64,000 nucleotides of DNA from positions 78,569 through 142,568 of the forward strand of contig WGNK01000041.1 of assembly GCA_016124535.1 (NCBI GenBank), given 5' to 3'. The notes below the pieces were generated by a model that was not told where the DNA came from, did no database searches, and worked only from the letters and a program-made list of their open reading frames with translations. The position numbers and the translations under genes are program-made. Source of the DNA: Azospirillum sp. Lineage in GTDB: Bacteria; Pseudomonadota; Alphaproteobacteria; Azospirillales; Azospirillaceae. Shown here in pieces: positions 51,613 to 59,805 of the stretch (within the stretch, counting starts at the first letter, position 1; each line of letters starts with the position of its first letter).

Positions 51613-53415
51613 ATGACCGACCTCGCCCATATCCGCAATTTTTCCATCATCGCCCATATCGACCATGGCAAATCGACCTTGGCCGACCGGCTGATCCAGC
51701 GCTGCGGCGGGCTGGAGGCGCGGGAGATGCGCGAGCAGGTGCTCGACAGCATGGATATCGAGCGCGAACGCGGCATCACCATCAAGGCTCAGACCGTTCG
51801 CTTGGATTATCAAGCACGTAGCGGAGAATTCTACCAGCTTAACTTAATGGATACGCCCGGCCACGTCGACTTCGCCTACGAAGTCAGCCGCTCGTTGGCC
51901 GCCTGCGAAGGCTCGATCCTGGTGGTCGATGCCAGCCAGGGGGTCGAGGCACAGACCCTCGCCAATGTCTACCAGGCGATCGACCATAACCACGAAGTGA
52001 TCCCGGTGCTCAACAAGGTCGATTTGCCGGCCGCCGAGCCCGAACGGGTGCGCCAGCAGATCGAGGACGTGATCGGACTCGACACCAGCCACGCGGTGCT
52101 GATTTCGGCCAAGACCGGGCTGAACATCGACGAGGTCCTGGAGGCGATCGTCGCGCGTCTGCCGCCGCCCAAGGGCAATGCCGAGGCGCCGCTGAAGGCG
52201 CTGCTGGTCGACAGCTGGTACGATGCCTATCTGGGCGTGGTGATTCTGGTCCGGGTGGTCGATGGCCGGCTCAAGGTCAATCAAAAGATCCGCATGATGG
52301 CGACCGGGGCGACCCGCGAGGTCGATCGGGTCGGCGTGTTCAAGCCCAAACCGACCCTGACCGGCGAACTCGGCCCCGGCGAGATGGGCTTCATCACCGC
52401 CGGGATCAAGGATATCTCCGAGACCAAGGTCGGCGACACCCTGACCGAGGAGCGCCGGCTGGCGACCGAGCCGCTGCCCGGCTTCAAGCCCTCGATCCCG
52501 GTGGTGTTCTGTGGGCTGTTCCCGGTCGATGCCAATGATTTTGAGCGGTTACGCGACAGTCTTGGCAAATTGGCGCTGAATGACGCCAGCTTCCAGTTCG
52601 AGGCCGAGACATCAGCCGCGCTGGGCTTCGGCTTCCGCTGCGGCTTTCTGGGACTGCTGCATCTGGAAATCATCCAGGAGCGGCTGGAGCGCGAGTTCGA
52701 CCTCGACCTGATCACCACCGCGCCCTCGGTGGTCTACCGCGTCCACCTGACCGATGGTTCGATCAAGGAACTGCACAACCCGGCCGACATGCCGGATCCG
52801 GTCAAGATCGACCACATCGAAGAGCCGTGGATCAAGGCAACAATCTTGTTGCCGGACGAATATTTAGGCGGTGTTCTTCAGCTTTGTACCGAGCGCCGCG
52901 GCGTCCAGATCGAGCTGACCTATGCCGGCAGCCGGGCGATGCTGGTCTACCGCCTGCCGCTCAACGAGGTGGTGTTCGATTTCTACGACCGCCTGAAGTC
53001 GATCAGTCGCGGCTATGCCAGCTTTGACTACCATATCGACGGCTACCTGGAAGGCGATCTGGTCAAGATGGCGATCCTGGTCAATGCCGAGGCGGTTGAC
53101 GCACTGTCGACCATCGTCCACCGCGCCCAGTCGGAACGGCGCGGCCGCGCACTGTGCGAGCGGCTCAAGGAGTTGATCCCGCGCCAGCTGTTCAAGATTG
53201 CGGTGCAAGCCGCGATCGGCGGCCGGGTCATCGCGCGCGAGACCATCTCGGCCTTGCGCAAGGACGTGCTGGCCAAATGCTATGGCGGCGACATCACCCG
53301 CAAACGCAAACTGCTCGACAAGCAGAAAGAGGGCAAGAAGCGGATGCGCCAGTTCGGCGACGTCGAAATCCCCCAGACCGCCTTCATCGCCGCGCTCAAG
53401 ATGGGCGACAACTAG
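51613..53415 (+). CDS. lepA: Elongation factor 4
   Basis: A 600-aa LepA of standard length. G1 is IAHIDHGKSTLADRL, G2 ERGITIKAQT, G3 DTPGHVDFAYEVSRSL, and G4 LNKVDLP. The C-terminal LepA-specific domain ends with RKRKLLDKQKEGKKRMRQ. It is a ribosome-associated GTPase that back-translocates or remodels stalled ribosomes. It diverges from rnhB. Confidence 0.97.
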   Translation: MTDLAHIRNFSIIAHIDHGKSTLADRLIQRCGGLEAREMREQVLDSMDIERERGITIKAQTVRLDYQARSGEFYQLNLMDTPGHVDFAYEVSRSLAACEGSILVVDASQGVEAQTLANVYQAIDHNHEVIPVLNKVDLPAAEPERVRQQIEDVIGLDTSHAVLISAKTGLNIDEVLEAIVARLPPPKGNAEAPLKALLVDSWYDAYLGVVILVRVVDGRLKVNQKIRMMATGATREVDRVGVFKPKPTLTGELGPGEMGFITAGIKDISETKVGDTLTEERRLATEPLPGFKPSIPVVFCGLFPVDANDFERLRDSLGKLALNDASFQFEAETSAALGFGFRCGFLGLLHLEIIQERLEREFDLDLITTAPSVVYRVHLTDGSIKELHNPADMPDPVKIDHIEEPWIKATILLPDEYLGGVLQLCTERRGVQIELTYAGSRAMLVYRLPLNEVVFDFYDRLKSISRGYASFDYHIDGYLEGDLVKMAILVNAEAVDALSTIVHRAQSERRGRALCERLKELIPRQLFKIAVQAAIGGRVIARETISALRKDVLAKCYGGDITRKRKLLDKQKEGKKRMRQFGDVEIPQTAFIAALKMGDN

Positions 53416-53485
53416 TCCTGCGGACGGCAGGCCGTGACGCTGCGATTATCTGAAGATATCCCGATAACTCACTGACATAAAAAAA

Positions 53486-53929
53486 ATGCCGCGGATCACT
53501 GTCACCCTCCCCGAGCGCTTCCCCTTTGCCACCGAGATCACCGTTTACAGCGGCCATATCAACTACGGCAATCACCTGGACAACGCGGCGCTGTTGTCAC
53601 TGGTCTCCGAAGCGCGGGTGCGGTTTTTCAAGTCGCTCGGCTATACCGAGCTCGATGTCGAGGGTTACGGCATCATCGTGGTCGATGCCGCCGTGCAGTA
53701 CCGCTCCGAGGCCCACCACGGCGAAGTTCTGCGGGTCGAGATGGCGGCGACCGATTTCAATAAATACGGCTGCGATCTGGCCTGGCGTATGACCGAGACG
53801 CCAAGCGGTCGCGAGGTCGCGCGCGGCAAGACCGGCATCCTGTTCTTCGACTACCGCATCCGTAAGCCGGTAGCCATGCCGCTGGCATTCCTGGACCGGG
53901 TCAACGCGCAGGCCCCGCTGCTCGACTGA
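53486..53929 (+). CDS. Hotdog-fold acyl-CoA thioesterase
   Basis: A 147-aa 4HBT-type thioesterase. The start ITVTLPERFPFATEITV leads to HINYGNHLDNAALLSLVSEA, equivalent to the YbgC-like HxDxxxHxN helix entry. RVEMAATDFNKYGCDLAWRM and KTGILFFDYRIRKPV follow. The substrate is unknown. It has no Shine-Dalgarno. The ATG is preceded by an uninterrupted run of A residues. Confidence 0.85.
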   Translation: MPRITVTLPERFPFATEITVYSGHINYGNHLDNAALLSLVSEARVRFFKSLGYTELDVEGYGIIVVDAAVQYRSEAHHGEVLRVEMAATDFNKYGCDLAWRMTETPSGREVARGKTGILFFDYRIRKPVAMPLAFLDRVNAQAPLLD

Positions 53930-53979
53930 AGGTCACCCTGGTCACGCCGGGTGGCGCGGGATCGGGGGACCCGACACGA

Positions 53980-54453
53980 TCAGCGCGGTGGGGGTGGGCG
54001 ATGCTCGCCAGGCCGCGGCGGCGGGCGGTGCTGCGACTGCCACTCCACCAGCTTGCGGCGACCTTCCGCCGACATGGCGCTGGCCGCCCGGACCAGGGCG
54101 CGGCCAAGCGCTTGGCCGAACCGCTGTTTTTCGTGTTCACGCGCGCGAAACGCGGCCTCCAGGGCGGCGGCATCGAACGGCTCGGCGATCAATGCCTGGT
54201 CGATCCCGCTGTCGTCGTCGCGGCCAGGACCCGGCGGCGGCCCCTGCAGCAGCGGTTCGCCGGAGAACGCCTCCCGAAAAATTGCCGCGTCGGCCGGGGG
54301 CAGCGCGCGGGCAATTTCCTCGACCGGACCGCCCGGTCCACCATGGGGTGGGAACGGCGGCCGGTACCAGAGATGGACCACGATCACCGCGACGAAGAAG
54401 ACGTTGGCGGCCAGCGACAGCGGCAGCGCTGACCTCTTGAGCAGCGCCATCAT
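53980..54453 (-). CDS. Periplasmic heavy-metal-sensor-like protein (CnrX/Spy fold)
   Basis: A 157-aa protein with one N-terminal membrane span (ALPLSLAANVFFVAVIVVHL), a Pro/Gly/His-rich stretch (PPFPPHGGPGGP) and a helical periplasmic domain (AALEAAFRAREHEKQRFGQA). The tail is Pro/His/Arg-rich (HRPPPRPGEHRPPPPR). It is probably the membrane-anchored sensor of the sigma/anti-sigma operon. The start ATG overlaps the anti-sigma stop (ATGA). The ligand is unknown. Confidence 0.75.
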   Translation of the reverse strand: MMALLKRSALPLSLAANVFFVAVIVVHLWYRPPFPPHGGPGGPVEEIARALPPADAAIFREAFSGEPLLQGPPPGPGRDDDSGIDQALIAEPFDAAALEAAFRAREHEKQRFGQALGRALVRAASAMSAEGRRKLVEWQSQHRPPPRPGEHRPPPPR

Positions 54454-54926
54454 GATTGGAACAACCCGCTGGTGTAGAACATCTCGAGCAGCGACACGAA
54501 GCTGGTCCCCTGCGGTGCCACTGGCGGCACGACCGGATCCACCGAGTAGTGCCCAACCAGGATGCCGAGCACGGCGCCGGCCGCCATCGGCATGCTGAAG
54601 CGCAGCCAACCGCTGCCGATCTCCGCGGCGAAGGCGCCCAGCCAGGCAATCGGCCGCAAGCCGGGACCAGGCCGGTCTTGCGGCATCGTTTTTGCTTTGG
54701 CTGCGACCATCGCCGCAATGCGCTCCAGCCGCTCGGCGGTGACGGCATCGCAGCCGGCCGGCGGGCGTCGCAAGCCGCATTCGATCGCCTGCGCCTGCGC
54801 CAGCAGGCTGCGGGCGCTTTCCGAGGCCTCGAGCAGGGCGGCGGCGCGGGTCCGTTGCGCCATCGGCCACCGCTCGAGCGCGGCGCCGTAGGTGTCGATC
54901 AGAGCCGACAGTTCTGTCGATCTCAT
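54450..54926 (-). CDS. Anti-sigma factor with one membrane span
   Basis: A 158-aa protein. The cytoplasmic N-terminus (LSALIDTYGAALERWPMAQR) is helical, and a central hydrophobic segment (FSMPMAAGAVLGILVGHY) forms one membrane span. No ZAS zinc motif (HxxxCxxC) is visible. Its position directly after the ECF sigma gene (stop to start 1 base) and before the periplasmic sensor makes an anti-sigma role likely by context. Confidence 0.72.
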   Translation of the reverse strand: MRSTELSALIDTYGAALERWPMAQRTRAAALLEASESARSLLAQAQAIECGLRRPPAGCDAVTAERLERIAAMVAAKAKTMPQDRPGPGLRPIAWLGAFAAEIGSGWLRFSMPMAAGAVLGILVGHYSVDPVVPPVAPQGTSFVSLLEMFYTSGLFQS

Positions 54927-54927
54927 A

Positions 54928-55509
54928 TCAGGTCTCCATTCGCTTGATTCCTGCGAATGCCTCCAGTCGTTGTCGCAAGCCCCGGCGGCCCCTGACCAGC
55001 AGAGATTCCACCGCTGATTCCGAGACCTCCAGTATCCGCGCCGCCTCGGCGCCGCTGACTTCGGAATAATAACACAATACGAGCGCCGCCTTCTGTTTGG
55101 GCGGCAATTCGTCCAGAGCCCGCGCGATCAGCCGTTCGGTCTCACTGGCGGCGACAAGCTCCAGGCTGTCCGGCCTCGGGTCGAATACGTCTCCGGCGTC
55201 CTCCAGCGGCGCCGTCTTCGGCCGCCGCTGGCGATCCAGGCACAGATTGACCACCACCCGGTAGAGCCAGGTCCGGAACTGCGCTTCGCCATCTTGACGC
55301 CAACGCGGCGCGGTCGTCCAGACCCTCAGAAACGCCTCCTGGGCAATCTCGTCGGCATCGGCACGGCGACCGATCAGCCGCTGGGCCAGAGCCAGTACAA
55401 AAGGTAGATGGCGCCCCATCAACCGCTGGAACGCCTCGTGATTGCCCTGGGCGATCCCTGCGATCAGGATGCGGTCCTCGGGTCCGCACCGATCAGGAAA
55501 TTCGGCCAT
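54928..55509 (-). CDS. ECF-family RNA polymerase sigma factor
   Basis: A 193-aa sigma-70 family ECF factor. Region 2 has FVLALAQRLIGRRADADEIAQEAFLRVW and FRTWLYRVVVNLCLD. Region 4 has LDELPPKQKAALVLCYYSEVSGAEAARIL and SESAVESLLVRGRRGLRQRL. ATG 55509 is preferred over the longer frame to 55557. It forms a sigma, anti-sigma and periplasmic sensor operon reminiscent of cnrYXH. The target genes are unknown. The divergent EF-hand gene is a candidate. Confidence 0.93.
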   Translation of the reverse strand: MAEFPDRCGPEDRILIAGIAQGNHEAFQRLMGRHLPFVLALAQRLIGRRADADEIAQEAFLRVWTTAPRWRQDGEAQFRTWLYRVVVNLCLDRQRRPKTAPLEDAGDVFDPRPDSLELVAASETERLIARALDELPPKQKAALVLCYYSEVSGAEAARILEVSESAVESLLVRGRRGLRQRLEAFAGIKRMET

Positions 55510-55926
55510 GGCAACCGTCCGCTGAAGTCGAGACCGCGTCACCGCGGCAGGCCGCACCCATCCGATCTCTCATGTGCCCACAACCTGTTGCACGGCGCCG
55601 CCCGGCAAATCCTGCGCAGTCCTCGGAAAAATTTACCGAGCGTTGATCGGCAAATATTACCGAGGATGAAGCGGAGACAACGCTGGCAATAACCTCTGAT
55701 TTGGTCGGAATTGCCAATATGTTTCCGGATATCTGCGGCTACTGACCCGCCATCACGATCATTTTGTCTCTAGATCGGGTAATTTTTACCTGGTTAAAAA
55801 ATCACTAATTGCGGTTGCGGCGAAGATTTTTTCGGTCCTGCCGCAGGATTCTGGAAACTGCGCCGTGGAAGGGGAGAGCGGCAGAATGGCGACGGTTTCG
55901 TCTGCCAGCCGATCGGGAGAGTACCC
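55510..55926. other. 417-base divergent intergenic region
   Basis: The region lies between the minus-strand sigma operon and the plus-strand EF-hand gene. It has no credible coding frame, is clearly more AT-rich than its flanks and holds the three palindromes listed separately. Promoters for both directions are expected. Confidence 0.6.
55625..55790. promoter_or_regulatory. Three GGNAAWWWTTACC palindromic boxes
   Basis: GGAAAAATTTACC at 55625-55637, GGCAAATATTACC at 55649-55661 and GGTAATTTTTACC at 55778-55790. Each is a dyad with GG and CC nine bases apart around an AT core. The first two extend to CTCGG/CCGAG and TCGG/CCGA and have centres 24 bases apart. They look like operators for a dimeric regulator that I cannot identify. 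Confidence 0.55.
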
Positions 55927-56979
55927 ATGTCGCAGATTTCAAGTACGCTCACCGGCTCAGGCGGCCTGAGCCAACTTCAGCAGCTGCTGGCGAGCCGGCG
56001 TCAAACCCCCGGGCTCGACGAGGCGACGGTTTCCCAGTTACTGAGCAATCAGACCGGTTCGGGATCAACCTCTGGGACTGCCGGCAGTTTCTCCGCCGAC
56101 GATCTTCAATCGATCTTCCAGCAGCTCTCGGATTCCAACCGCTCCGCCCTGATCCAAGCGCAGTCCGAGCGTTCCGGCGCCGACAGCGGTCAACCCTCGT
56201 TCACGGACCTGGCCGAAAAGCTGGACAGCGATGGCGACGGCCAGGTGTCCCGAGCCGAGTTCATTGCCGGTCGGCCCGACGACACCGACGAAGATAACGC
56301 GGGCAGTCTGTTCGACCAGCTCGACAGCGAAAATAGCGGCAGCCTCAGCACCAGCGCCCTCGCCTCGGGTCTGGAACAGTTGGGCCCCCAGGGTGGTCCC
56401 GGCGGTGCCGGTGGCCCGCCGCCCGGCCCGCCACCGGGGCCGCCGCCCCAAGCCAGCTCGGACGACTCCGAGGACTCCGGCGAAGACACTTCGACCACAG
56501 GCGTCCAATCGCTGCTGTCGGACCTGGTCGATGCGCTGGACACCAACGGCGACGGCGAAGTTTCCCGTGAGGAGTTTCTCGCCGGCCAGTCGGACCAGGC
56601 GAGCAAGGACCAGGCCGGCAGCCTGTTCGACCAGCTCGACAGCGAGGGTACCGGCAGCCTCAGCACCAGCGATCTGGCCTCGAGCCTGGAGCAGCTGGGG
56701 CCGCAGGACGGTGCCGGAGGCCCCGGTGGGCCGCCGCCGGGTCCGCCCCCCGGGCCGCCGCCGGGCGGCGATCAATCGGGCAGCGCACAGCAAGGTTTTA
56801 GCTCGTCCGAGACCGACACTTCGGCAACCGCCAGTCAGTCGGCGACCCTGGCCGATCTCACCGAACAGGACGTGCTGGCCCAGCTGGTCGCACGTTACCA
56901 AGGCGCCGCCCAGTCCTATGGCGCCGGCGACGCCTACGCCAGCCGGTTCGTCGGTCGCGCCGTAGAGCTGTCGGTCTAG
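55927..56979 (+). CDS. Duplicated EF-hand, proline-rich protein
   Basis: A 350-aa acidic, Gly/Ser/Gln-rich protein. Two copies of a module occur at about residues 96-175 and 201-280. Each has a canonical calcium loop (DSDGDGQVSRAEF, DTNGDGEVSREEF), a degenerate second loop (DSENSGSLSTS, DSEGTGSLSTS), and a Pro/Gly run GGPPPGPPPGPPP. There is no signal peptide or membrane span. The C-terminal helix has LADLTEQDVLAQLVARYQ. The repeat is almost identical at the protein level, suggesting recent duplication. Calcium binding is inferred. The cellular location is unknown. Confidence 0.88.
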   Translation: MSQISSTLTGSGGLSQLQQLLASRRQTPGLDEATVSQLLSNQTGSGSTSGTAGSFSADDLQSIFQQLSDSNRSALIQAQSERSGADSGQPSFTDLAEKLDSDGDGQVSRAEFIAGRPDDTDEDNAGSLFDQLDSENSGSLSTSALASGLEQLGPQGGPGGAGGPPPGPPPGPPPQASSDDSEDSGEDTSTTGVQSLLSDLVDALDTNGDGEVSREEFLAGQSDQASKDQAGSLFDQLDSEGTGSLSTSDLASSLEQLGPQDGAGGPGGPPPGPPPGPPPGGDQSGSAQQGFSSSETDTSATASQSATLADLTEQDVLAQLVARYQGAAQSYGAGDAYASRFVGRAVELSV

Positions 56980-57135
56980 CCCGCAATCGGCCCCGGCCGG
57001 CCCGGCTTTGCCACCAGGGATCGGCGCCGTCCGTCGGGACTGCCCGATCAGGACCCTTGGTTCGAGAGAACGCCGCATGGCGCCGGTTCGTTTCTGCGGA
57101 AACGGACCGACCCCTGCCTCGGAGGGAAGGTTTGC

Positions 57136-59535
57136 ATGTCCGATACCGCCCAAGTGCCGGCGTTCCGGGTGCGGAGACGCATCGAGCCGGGGAGAGCCGA
57201 TGGCGACGGCATCTATCTGGTCAGCGGTGAATCGATCTACCCGATCGGCGCCGCACTGGAGCAGGCGCTGCAGCACCACGAGGCGGGCCGGATCGTCGAA
57301 GCGGACTCGCTCTACCGCCTGATCCTCACCGTCGAGCGGCCCTACGCCGACAGCCTGCACCTGCTCGGCGTGATCGCCCGCCAGCGCGGCAAGCCGGACG
57401 ATTCGGTCGATCTGATCGACCGGGCGCTGAGTATCCGCCCGGCGGCCGCGCCCTATCACAACAATCTGGCCAACGCGCTGCGCGACCTGGGCCAGTTCGA
57501 CCAAGCGGCCGAACATTATCGACGCGCGCTGGCCCTGCGCCCCTCATCGGCGGAAATCCACAACAATCTCGGCAATGTCCTGCGTGACCGTGGGCTGTTG
57601 CACGAGGCAGCCGATCACTACCACCAGGCTCTAAATATCGCCCCGGAAATACCTGAAATTATTTATAATCTGGCGAATGTTCTGGCCGATGTCGGCGATC
57701 TCGACGACGCCGAAAATCTCTATCGCCGCGCGCTCGCACTGGCGCCCGACTACACGGAGGCCCATTATAACCTGGGTCGCACCCTGATCCGGTTGAACCG
57801 GCTGGACGAGGCGGAAAGCCAATGCCGGGCCGCGGTGGCGCTCGATCCCGATCACGTCGCCAGTCTCAACAATCTGGGTACTATCCTCCAGGAACGCGGC
57901 CGGCTCGGCGAAGCCGAAGCCTGCTACGCCGCTGTCCTGCGGCGTGATCCCGGCCATGCCGAGGCGCTTTACAATTGGGGCTGCGCGCTGCTGGCGCAGA
58001 ACCGCTGCGACGACGCCCTGAACTGTTTCGGCAAAGCGCTGGCGGCGCGGCCCGGCTATGGCGCAGCCCGGATCGCGCTCTGCATGGCCCATCTGCCGGT
58101 GCTTTACGCCGACGACGCCGAAATCGAGCGCCACAGACGGGCCTATGAGCTATCGCTCCGCGCGCTATGCGCCGAGGTTGGAAATGCCGAACCCCAGCCC
58201 CGGCCGCAGTCCGGACCACGAACCGACACCCTGGCGGCGCTGGCCGAGGCGGTCGGAGCGATCCAGCCGTTCTTCCTGGCCTATCAAGGGCGCAACGATC
58301 GCGCGTTGCGGAGCCTTTACGGCTCGCTGGTCTGCCGCCTCGTCGCGGCCAACCGGCCGGCGGGGGGCCTGGCGCCGCCGCCCGGCCCCGGCGAGCGCAT
58401 CCGCGTCGGTATCGTCAGCGGTTTCTTCTGCGACCACACGGTGTGGCAGCTGTTTCTCAAGGGCTGGCTGACCCGGCTCGACCGCCGCCGCTTCCAGGTG
58501 CTCGGCTACCACACCGGAACCCGGCGTGACGGCCAGACCGACCTCGCCGGGGCGCTGTGCGACCGCTTTCTCGAAGGTCGCCAGACCCCGGCGCGCTGGG
58601 TCGAGTTGGTCGCCGCCGACCGGCCCCATATTCTGCTTTATCCGGAGATCGGCATGGACCCGACCGCGGCGCATCTGGCGGCACACCGGCTGGCACCGGT
58701 CCAATGCACCACCTGGGGACATCCCAACACCAGCGGCATGCCGACCATCGACTATTTCCTGACCAGCGCGCTGATGGAACCGCCCGACGGCCCGGACGGC
58801 TACACCGAGCGTCTGGTCCGGCTGCCCAATCTCGGGCTGTGGTACGAGCCCGACGACTCCCGGCCGTCGGCGCTGAGCCGAGCCGAACTCGGGCTGCGAC
58901 CGGAGGCGGTGGCGTTCTGGTGCGGCCAGGCATTGTACAAATATCTGCCGGGCCACGACGGGGTGTTTCCGGCAATCGTTCGGGCTGCCGCCGGAACCGA
59001 TTGCCAGTTCGTCTTTATCCAGCACGCCCGCGCCCCGGCGGTCACCGGGCTGTTCCGCCAGCGCCTGACCGCCGCCTTCGCCGAGCACGGCCTGGATGCC
59101 GGGCACCATTGCCAATTTCTGAGCCCGATGGACCAGGGGCAGTTCATTGCCGCGGTCGGGCTCAGCGACATCATCCTGGACAGCATCGGCTGGTCCGGCG
59201 GCAAGTCGACGCTGGACTGCCTGGCCCACGACCTCCCGATCGTGACCTTGGCCGGCCCGCTGATGCGCGGGCGCCATACCGCGGCGATCCTGACCCGTAT
59301 GGGGATCACCGCAACCAGCGCCGGAGACGTTGCGGACTATATCGAGATCGCCGCCCGCCTCGCCCGCGATGCCGATTGGCGCGCCGGTTGTCGGGCGGCG
59401 GTAGCCGCCGGCAAGCCGCAGGTCTTCTACGACCGGGCGGTGATCACCGCGCTGGAGGCCTTTCTCGAACACGCGGTCACCGGCACTGTCCATCGGGCAG
59501 CCGGCGCCACCGATCCGGAAGGAGGTGTCCTATGA
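57136..59535 (+). CDS. TPR protein with SPINDLY-type O-GlcNAc-transferase domain
   Basis: A 799-aa protein. Residues about 30-300 are tandem TPRs, for example NNLGNVLRDRGLLHEAADHY and NNLGTILQERGRLGEAEACY. From about 415 there is a GT41-like (SPINDLY/OGT) catalytic domain with RVGIVSGFFCDHTVWQLFLK, HILLYPEIGMDPTAAHLAAH, HPNTSGMPTIDYFLTS and DIILDSIGWSGGKSTLDCL. It transfers a sugar from a UDP-sugar to protein Ser/Thr. It lies directly before the hook genes, so flagellar proteins are plausible substrates. Confidence 0.88.
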   Translation: MSDTAQVPAFRVRRRIEPGRADGDGIYLVSGESIYPIGAALEQALQHHEAGRIVEADSLYRLILTVERPYADSLHLLGVIARQRGKPDDSVDLIDRALSIRPAAAPYHNNLANALRDLGQFDQAAEHYRRALALRPSSAEIHNNLGNVLRDRGLLHEAADHYHQALNIAPEIPEIIYNLANVLADVGDLDDAENLYRRALALAPDYTEAHYNLGRTLIRLNRLDEAESQCRAAVALDPDHVASLNNLGTILQERGRLGEAEACYAAVLRRDPGHAEALYNWGCALLAQNRCDDALNCFGKALAARPGYGAARIALCMAHLPVLYADDAEIERHRRAYELSLRALCAEVGNAEPQPRPQSGPRTDTLAALAEAVGAIQPFFLAYQGRNDRALRSLYGSLVCRLVAANRPAGGLAPPPGPGERIRVGIVSGFFCDHTVWQLFLKGWLTRLDRRRFQVLGYHTGTRRDGQTDLAGALCDRFLEGRQTPARWVELVAADRPHILLYPEIGMDPTAAHLAAHRLAPVQCTTWGHPNTSGMPTIDYFLTSALMEPPDGPDGYTERLVRLPNLGLWYEPDDSRPSALSRAELGLRPEAVAFWCGQALYKYLPGHDGVFPAIVRAAAGTDCQFVFIQHARAPAVTGLFRQRLTAAFAEHGLDAGHHCQFLSPMDQGQFIAAVGLSDIILDSIGWSGGKSTLDCLAHDLPIVTLAGPLMRGRHTAAILTRMGITATSAGDVADYIEIAARLARDADWRAGCRAAVAAGKPQVFYDRAVITALEAFLEHAVTGTVHRAAGATDPEGGVL

Positions 59536-59763
59536 CCCCTGCCTTACCGCACTGAGGGCGTCCCACCGGGACCCTCGCCCCCTCTAGTCGCTTGACGGTT
59601 TGAACCGCGCCGCCAGATCGCCGGCCGCGCAGCCACATCTCGTGGCGGTTTGACCGCTCCGGCCGGGGCGAATTCCCGGAAACGCCCCGGCTTGCCCTTT
59701 TTCGACCGGGTTCCTCCGGCCGGCGTCCAGTCCGGCGGCCGGCAGCGAGTCCTTTTGCCATCA

Positions 59764-59797
59764 CGGACCCCGCCACCCGGTGGGTCCGAACGGAGGT
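59764..59797 (+). promoter_or_regulatory. Hairpin immediately upstream of the flgE ribosome site
   Basis: CGGACCC (59764-59770) and GGGTCCG (59782-59788) form a perfect 7-bp stem with an 11-base loop, three bases before the flgE Shine-Dalgarno GGAGGT (59792-59797). It could stabilise the mRNA or affect initiation. No activity is demonstrated. Confidence 0.4.
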
Positions 59798-59805
59798 TGA
59801 CGACC

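Noticed and set aside
59536..59805. Possible sigma-54 promoter before flgE
   Set aside because: No TGGCAC-N5-TTGC match was found in the 270-base gap; GTGGCGG-type sequences are poor fits.
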